A stretch of DNA of 64,000 nucleotides. Origin: Chitinophagales bacterium. Its GTDB lineage: Bacteria > Bacteroidota > Bacteroidia > Chitinophagales > CAIODY01. Position 1 is the stretch's first letter; each line of letters opens with the position of its first letter. The notes below the pieces were generated by a model that did no database searches, was not told where the DNA came from, and saw only the letters and a list, made by a program, of their open reading frames with translations. A program made the position numbers and the translations under genes. Below, one piece after another: positions 58,441 through 64,000 of the stretch. The stretch spans positions 1 through 64,000 of the forward strand of contig CANFST010000005.1 in the NCBI GenBank assembly GCA_947449695.1, in the 5' to 3' direction.

Positions 58441-61400
58441 TTATTCCATCACAATTTTCCCATTACCGATTTTTTTTCCATTGTTTTTTAATTCATAAAA
58501 ATAAATTCCGCTGCTCAAATCATTTCGATTAATGCTGATGATATTTGTTTGATGAGAAAGCGTTTTTACTTTTTCACCCAAAATGTTCGTGATGATTAAA
58601 TCTACATCTGTTGAGCCTTTTAAGCCATCAATGCGAATGGTGGCAAATTGATTCATCGGGTTTGGTGCAACAGAAATAGTTGATAAATTACCATCAACAA
58701 CATCATTCACTCCCAAAGCATAATCAATAGTGTTCACAGTAGTATTGGTTACTACTGCTGTGTTGAAATCAAAATAAATGTTAGCTGTGTTGTTTATGGC
58801 AGTGCTTTGCGATAAGCCATTTTTTAATTTTATTTTGTATTGCAAATAGCCGTGACTGTGAGGTTCATCATGATTGCTGTCTGGCAACATAATGTTTTGA
58901 AATTTCCAGGTTGCCATTCGTGTTGCGCTATCAATTAGTAAAGTATTATTGTTGCTGCTTTCTAACATTTGCAAAGTGTTTAAATCCAAATCAGCATCAA
59001 TCACATCCTTGACAACAATATTCACAGCCGGTGCTGTACCAGTGTTTTGAAAGTTGATTGTGTAAGTCAATTCCTTTGCATTGTTTGGATTGATAGCTCC
59101 ATTTGTTCCTTCACCAACTGGCGAAACTGTTTTTACATTCGGGTCGTAAGAACCAACCACAACTTGCGAATAGTTAGTGTTGTTATTTGCGGTATCTACA
59201 TCTGTTCCGCTTGATAAAGTGATAATAGCATTGTGTTGTAAAACTGTTCCTAAAGCTACTGTTGAAGGCAAGTTCATCCAGATATGATTAGTAATATAAG
59301 CATTAGGTGCCAATGAACCAACTGCCCAACTGATTTGGTGTGCAGCAGAATTATTTGTCCCCAAAGTTGAACTGCTATAAGTCAATTGTGAATCATAATT
59401 AAATATAGCATTACCACTCAAAGTTGTGCTGCCAATGTTTTTTACTGTAACATAATAGTAGCCGCCAATGCCTGGCACAACAGTACTTGCAGGTGTGATA
59501 TTTATCATCAAATTATTACCTGAGGTAGCGTTGATGGCATGCACACCAAAATCATTATTCGGATAAATATTTGCGTTCGATGTGCTGACGTTATATTGAG
59601 TAGGAGCAGTAGTAATATTGTATCCAATCAAATTGCTCAATAATGGGTTGCAAGTGATGTTGAAATTTCCATTACCATGATACATCACGGCTGCATAATT
59701 TCCGTTCCAATCTGTCCAAACATGCTGACTCAATGAGTTGCCATAAAGGTCTACACGGATGTTGCTTCCATTGGCTTCGCCAGCATCTTGTATACTGTTA
59801 CCATTGTTGTCAAAAAATACATGACCGCTTATAATAGATGAGGTATCCTGAAAACCAAAATCTAATCCACTGATAGTTTGATTGCCTGTGACTATTACTG
59901 AATAATGATTCGTGTTGATGGGCAAAGTTTGATTGTAACCACCTAAATTATTATATGCAAAAATTGAATCGGTGCTTGGAGCAACCACCAATGAATAATT
60001 GCCCGAAGCATCTGTATGCTGATAAAGCGGATTGCCATTCAAATAAAATAATACCCATTGATTTGGGATGCCAAATTCGCCAGCATCATGAATGCCATTA
60101 GCATTAGCATCATTAAAAACATTGCCGCGTAAAGTATCTGCAATGGGTAACACCACATTAATATAATGCGAAATACTATCAAAACACGAAGCGGCATTTT
60201 GAATTTGCAAAGTAACTAAATGCATGCCAGCTGTTAAAAATTGATGAGATGGATTGGCAATATTATCACTGGTATTATCATCATAATACCAATTGTAAGA
60301 AGTTGGTGTGCCGAATGATGTATTGGTTAAATGGACTGTATCGCCACTCATAGTATAGTTGAAAGCCGCTTTGAGTGTGGTGTTCACAACTATGATTTGA
60401 GTTGTAGTATCGTAGCAACTATTAGCAGCATTGTAAGAAATTAACTGTGCAGTATCATTCCCCGAATTGGTGTAAGTATGATTTGAAGTCCAGCCACTGC
60501 CTGTCGTTCCATCACCATAATGCCAAGTGTAAGTATTGTTTGCAACATAATTAGAAGCATAAAAATAATAGTTCCCACCGCAGCCGTTGGCATTATAAGT
60601 AAATTGCGATTGACCAGCACATGGGCTACCACTTAATCCAGTAATTGTTATCGGTGCTACCATAAATGAATCTTGGCAGCCATTAGCATACACCAACATT
60701 TTAGGATAATATGTGCCATTGCTGGTATAAGTGTGTGTGGTCGCAGCACTCGAATTCCAAGTAGCTATAGTGCCATCACCAAAGAACCATAAGTAAACTA
60801 TAGAGCCACTAACAACAGAGGCATACCCATTAAAATTATATGTAGAGCCACTTTGTAATGTTCCATAAGCAGACTGTATAGCAACACAAGGGGACATGTA
60901 TAATCCAAAATTCAAATTAGCAATGTGTTGATTGCCTGTTCCATTTACGTGATAATAATTCTGCAAAAGCGGTGTGGTTTGAATATAGCCATAAGGTGCT
61001 GCAATATAGACTGAATCAACGCTTGGGGCAACTGGTATAGAATAATTTCCATTGACATCAGAATAAACATAAGTTTGAAAACCATTATTTAAATCAATAT
61101 GAACAAGCTGATTTGGAAAGCCTGTTTCGCCAGCATCTTTTACACCATTGTTGTTCGTGTCATTAAAAACAGTACCACTCAAAGTATCTGCATTCGGTAT
61201 AGTGATGTTGAAATATTGTGTAAGCGTATCATAACAAGTCCCGTTTTGTACCATCAAATAAGCGCTGTGTAACCCACCTGTATAAAAAATTGCTGTAGCA
61301 TTATTGGTATAATAATTTTGAATCCCATTATCAATTGCCCAAACAGTAGTGTTGAAGATGCCTGTGGAATTATTTGTTAAATGAACCGTATCACCATGAA

Positions 61401-61776
61401 TGGTGTAGCTGAAAGCCCCTTTCAGCGTAATGTTCACAGCAATTGATTGCGTAAAACTATCGTAGCAATTGTTGCCTGAATTATGAGAAATTAATTGAAC
61501 AGTATAAGTACTTGAGGTAGTATAAGTGTGAGAAAAATTAGTATTGCTACTGAATGGCGTGATAGTCCCATCGCCAAAATTCCAACTGTAGGTGTTGCCA
61601 CTTACATAGTTGGTAGCATTGCCACTACAAAATCCGCTGCAAGTGATATACGAAAATCCAAACTGTGCTTGTCCTGCGCATGGGCTTTGTGCCTTAGTTT
61701 GTGCTGTTGTAAAAACTAAAATGCTACTTAATAGCAACGTGAGTTTTTCAACTGAATAAATGATTTTATTTTTCAT
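58441..61776 (-). CDS. Large secreted PKD/SdrD-B-like repeat protein with T9SS type A sorting domain
   Basis: PKD-like blocks (NTYSWNFGDGT, NTYTWHYGDGT), SdrD B-like blocks (GTVFNDTNNNGVKDAGETG, GNVFNDANANGIHDAGEFG, GHVFFDNNGNSIQDAGEANG), DUF11-like region, CTD ISVAPNPMNQFATIRIDG...GIYFYELKNNGKKIGNGKIVME. Confidence 0.92.
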   Translation of the reverse strand: MKNKIIYSVEKLTLLLSSILVFTTAQTKAQSPCAGQAQFGFSYITCSGFCSGNATNYVSGNTYSWNFGDGTITPFSSNTNFSHTYTTSSTYTVQLISHNSGNNCYDSFTQSIAVNITLKGAFSYTIHGDTVHLTNNSTGIFNTTVWAIDNGIQNYYTNNATAIFYTGGLHSAYLMVQNGTCYDTLTQYFNITIPNADTLSGTVFNDTNNNGVKDAGETGFPNQLVHIDLNNGFQTYVYSDVNGNYSIPVAPSVDSVYIAAPYGYIQTTPLLQNYYHVNGTGNQHIANLNFGLYMSPCVAIQSAYGTLQSGSTYNFNGYASVVSGSIVYLWFFGDGTIATWNSSAATTHTYTSNGTYYPKMLVYANGCQDSFMVAPITITGLSGSPCAGQSQFTYNANGCGGNYYFYASNYVANNTYTWHYGDGTTGSGWTSNHTYTNSGNDTAQLISYNAANSCYDTTTQIIVVNTTLKAAFNYTMSGDTVHLTNTSFGTPTSYNWYYDDNTSDNIANPSHQFLTAGMHLVTLQIQNAASCFDSISHYINVVLPIADTLRGNVFNDANANGIHDAGEFGIPNQWVLFYLNGNPLYQHTDASGNYSLVVAPSTDSIFAYNNLGGYNQTLPINTNHYSVIVTGNQTISGLDFGFQDTSSIISGHVFFDNNGNSIQDAGEANGSNIRVDLYGNSLSQHVWTDWNGNYAAVMYHGNGNFNITCNPLLSNLIGYNITTAPTQYNVSTSNANIYPNNDFGVHAINATSGNNLMINITPASTVVPGIGGYYYVTVKNIGSTTLSGNAIFNYDSQLTYSSSTLGTNNSAAHQISWAVGSLAPNAYITNHIWMNLPSTVALGTVLQHNAIITLSSGTDVDTANNNTNYSQVVVGSYDPNVKTVSPVGEGTNGAINPNNAKELTYTINFQNTGTAPAVNIVVKDVIDADLDLNTLQMLESSNNNTLLIDSATRMATWKFQNIMLPDSNHDEPHSHGYLQYKIKLKNGLSQSTAINNTANIYFDFNTAVVTNTTVNTIDYALGVNDVVDGNLSTISVAPNPMNQFATIRIDGLKGSTDVDLIITNILGEKVKTLSHQTNIISINRNDLSSGIYFYELKNNGKKIGNGKIVME

Positions 61777-61919
61777 GATATTTTGTTTTAAAATTGTTGA
61801 TACAAAATTGAGGGAACATTAGCACTTTTTATATTACAAAATTAAACAACTCTACCCACTCATTTCTAACTGATATTTTTTTAACCATTGTTATTATAAA
61901 AAAGCTTCAGCACTTTTTT

Positions 61920-61927
61920 TATTTTTG
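61920..61927 (+). promoter_or_regulatory. -7 box TATTTTTG upstream of mtgA
   Basis: TAnnTTTG match 10 nt before ATG 61938. Confidence 0.45.
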
Positions 61928-61937
61928 AAACCAATTA

Positions 61938-62648
61938 ATGAAAAAAGTATTACAAAAAATAGGCAGATTTTTATGGCAATTTATTAAGTGGTATTTTATT
62001 ATTACCACTTTATGGGTTTTGCTGTATCGCTTTATCAATCCGCCTTTTACACCATTGATGATAATAAGATGGGTGGAAACAAAATTTGATAAAGATGAAT
62101 CGAACAACAAGATATTTTTCGAATGGCAATCACTAAAAAACATTTCACCATATATGCCTTTGGCAGTGATGAGCAGTGAAGACCAGCATTTTTTAATACA
62201 TCATGGTTTTGATTTCGATGCGATAAAAACAGCTGTTGAATTCAATAAAACGCATCGGCAAAAAATTGGAGCCAGCACTATTTCGCAACAAGTAGCCAAA
62301 AATGTTTTCTTATTCCCTGCCCGAAATTTTGTTCGTAAAGGTTTAGAAGTTTACTTCACTTGTTTAATCGAATTGCTCTGGAATAAAAAACGAATCATGG
62401 AGGTATATTTGAATGTGGTTGAGTTGAATAAAAACAGATTTGGTGTGCAGCAAGGTGGTTTATATGCTTTTAATACCTCTTCAAAAAATCTTTCAATGGC
62501 GCAGTGTGCAAGGCTGGCAGCCATTTTGCCCGGGCCAAGAATTTTTTCAGCAAAATTTCCTTCAGGTTATATTTTGATGCGACAATCGCAAATTGTTTAT
62601 CAAATGCAAGTGTTGGGTATTGACGTAAGAAAAGAATTTGACTATTGA
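61938..62648 (+). CDS. mtgA: Monofunctional biosynthetic peptidoglycan transglycosylase
   Basis: GT51 motifs: AVMSSEDQHFLIHHGFDFDAI, GASTISQQVAKNVFLFPARNFVRKGLEVYFTCLIELLWNKKRIMEVYLNVVELNKNRFGVQ. Confidence 0.96.
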   Translation: MKKVLQKIGRFLWQFIKWYFIITTLWVLLYRFINPPFTPLMIIRWVETKFDKDESNNKIFFEWQSLKNISPYMPLAVMSSEDQHFLIHHGFDFDAIKTAVEFNKTHRQKIGASTISQQVAKNVFLFPARNFVRKGLEVYFTCLIELLWNKKRIMEVYLNVVELNKNRFGVQQGGLYAFNTSSKNLSMAQCARLAAILPGPRIFSAKFPSGYILMRQSQIVYQMQVLGIDVRKEFDY

Positions 62649-63460
62649 AATTTATTTTAAAGAATCATAACATCCAACAACTAACCAACCTCGATTTATT
62701 TAATCGTAGTTTTTTTTATGGGGATGGTTTTTTTGAAACCATTTTATATTGCAATGGAAAATTTCCACTATTAAAATTTCATTTTGAAAGAATAAAAAAG
62801 AGTTGCCAAATTTTAAATTTCGAATTTACTCAGCGTTTTACTTTTGAAGGTTTCGAAAACGAATTACAGCAATTAATTATTGCCAATAAAATTGAAAATA
62901 TTGATTCTGTTGTGAAAATTAATTTCTTCAGAAATGGTGAAAGTGGCTATGCGCCTGTACTAAATTTGTTTTCTTATTACGCTCAAGTTAAAAACTGGCA
63001 GCCGAAAAATGCAAATTTGAAACTTTGTTTTTATGAAGATGAAAAAAAAGCAACAGGCAAATTAGCCAGCTTAAAAAGCGCAAGTGCTTTGATTTATGTA
63101 ATGGCAGCACAGTTTTCGAAAAACAAAAATGTAGATGAAGCCATTGTGTTGAATACCGAAAATAATATTGCTGATTGCACCAACTATAATTTATTTTTTA
63201 TTAAAAATAGAACAATTTTTACCCCATCAATTAGCGATGGAGGAGTGGATGGAATTGGAAGAAAATTGGTGATTCAAAATTTTGAGGTGAAAGAAAAATC
63301 AGTTACCAGAAATGAATTACTTCAAGCCGATGAAATATTTGTAACTAATGCTGTAAGGCTCATTCAGCCCGTTATTCAGGTTGGTGATTTAGAATTTGAA
63401 ATCAAAAAATCTACAAGTATGCAAAAGGAATTATTGCACAAACTTTATCACCACGGCTGA
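62645..63460 (+). CDS. Aminotransferase class IV (aminodeoxychorismate lyase/BCAT-like), TTG start overlapping the mtgA stop
   Basis: NRSFFYGDGFFETILYCNGKFPLLKFHFERIKKSCQIL; LASLKSASALIYVMAAQFSKNKNVDEAIVLNTENNIADCTNYNLFFIKN. TTGA overlap 62645-62648. Confidence 0.88.
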   Translation: MKFILKNHNIQQLTNLDLFNRSFFYGDGFFETILYCNGKFPLLKFHFERIKKSCQILNFEFTQRFTFEGFENELQQLIIANKIENIDSVVKINFFRNGESGYAPVLNLFSYYAQVKNWQPKNANLKLCFYEDEKKATGKLASLKSASALIYVMAAQFSKNKNVDEAIVLNTENNIADCTNYNLFFIKNRTIFTPSISDGGVDGIGRKLVIQNFEVKEKSVTRNELLQADEIFVTNAVRLIQPVIQVGDLEFEIKKSTSMQKELLHKLYHHG

Positions 63461-63745
63461 AAGAGTATTGTTGTGATGAATGTTTAAAAATGTAATATTG
63501 ATTGCTCCATCACCATTTCTTTTCAATACCTCTTCACGAAGTTTATCTAAATTCTTCTTTGAATTATCTGATATGGTGCCGATACTAATTAATCCAATTT
63601 CTTTGTAAGGTTGTGTGGGCTTTTCGGTGAAATATAATTTTACTTTTTCATTGGTATTATTGACATCAGAAACACTTATGAATTGTGTATCGAAGCAAGA
63701 TGAGAAAACCAATAGCATGGTGGTGATGAGCATAAAATTTTTCAT
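63431..63745 (-). CDS. Small lipoprotein, hypothetical
   Basis: Lipobox MLLVFSSC; YKEIGLISIGTISDNSKKNLDKLREEVLKRNGDGAINITF. Confidence 0.65.
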   Translation of the reverse strand: MKNFMLITTMLLVFSSCFDTQFISVSDVNNTNEKVKLYFTEKPTQPYKEIGLISIGTISDNSKKNLDKLREEVLKRNGDGAINITFLNIHHNNTLSAVVIKFVQ

Positions 63746-63883
63746 GATAAAATGATTTTGATGAATTAGTACTTCAAAATTATTTTACAGGAATCATAAT
63801 GAAATTCAATTAACACCAATTTAAGACATACATTTTCTTAATCCTAAAGTGTGTTAGGTTTAGGGAAATATTTTTTTAAAAAC

Positions 63884-64000
63884 TTATTTTGGCTTCTGAA
63901 TTAAATAATAACCAGTAGTCATGTTCAAAATTTTGAATGGAATTTTAATGAAATTTCTTGGGTAAAATAAATCGGCAATCACCACCCCATTTTGTTTACA
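63884..64000 (-). CDS. C-terminal fragment of a protein continuing beyond the window (possibly SAM-dependent methyltransferase)
   Basis: Open frame from the edge: CKQNGVVIADLFYPRNFIKIPFKILNMTTGYYLIQKPK*. Family guess is tentative. Confidence 0.4.
   Translation of the reverse strand, partial: CKQNGVVIADLFYPRNFIKIPFKILNMTTGYYLIQKPK

Noticed and set aside
1-64000. CRISPR array, tRNA/rRNA genes, transposases, prophage or toxin-antitoxin/defence modules
   Set aside because: Looked for repeat-spacer periodicity, cloverleaf/CCA-like signals and typical protein motifs; none were convincing by eye. A tRNAscan/Infernal/DefenseFinder run would be needed to exclude them.

Overview
AT-rich chromosomal window from a Bacteroidota bacterium, probably Chitinophagales/Sphingobacteriia-like. 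Supporting signs are T9SS C-terminal sorting domains, SprA, a SusC/SusD pair and TAnnTTTG-type promoters. About 47 protein-coding genes are supported, and most are housekeeping or typical Bacteroidota envelope genes: two-component system, Kup, NifU-like, MnmH/SelU, SCO/DUF420, PyrD, M23 peptidase, enoyl-CoA hydratase, ThyA-FolA, SusCD, M1 and M16 peptidases, ArfB, SprA, PriA, a propeller/barrel protein, a TPR + barrel pair, 3-HAO + ACMSD, PaaD-like, acyl-CoA dehydrogenase, MtgA and PabC-like. I saw no tRNA, rRNA, CRISPR array, prophage, transposase or recognisable defence island. I did not find a convincing new multi-gene system. The observations most worth a second look are: (1) a secreted rhodanese-like gene interrupted by one in-frame TAG; (2) two matching arrays of a degenerate 9-bp repeat (consensus about TTAYAAACT), each ending a few bases before a start codon (folA and a BatA-like gene), with a separate 7-bp repeat array in the same thyA-folA gap; (3) a propeller/barrel protein whose N-terminal peptidase-like domain appears to lack its zinc site; (4) an active/inactive M16 pair with arfB between the two genes; (5) several ORF-track starts that fall in or upstream of a -7 promoter box, so the real starts are downstream. 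All product calls come from reading translated motifs; no database search was run.
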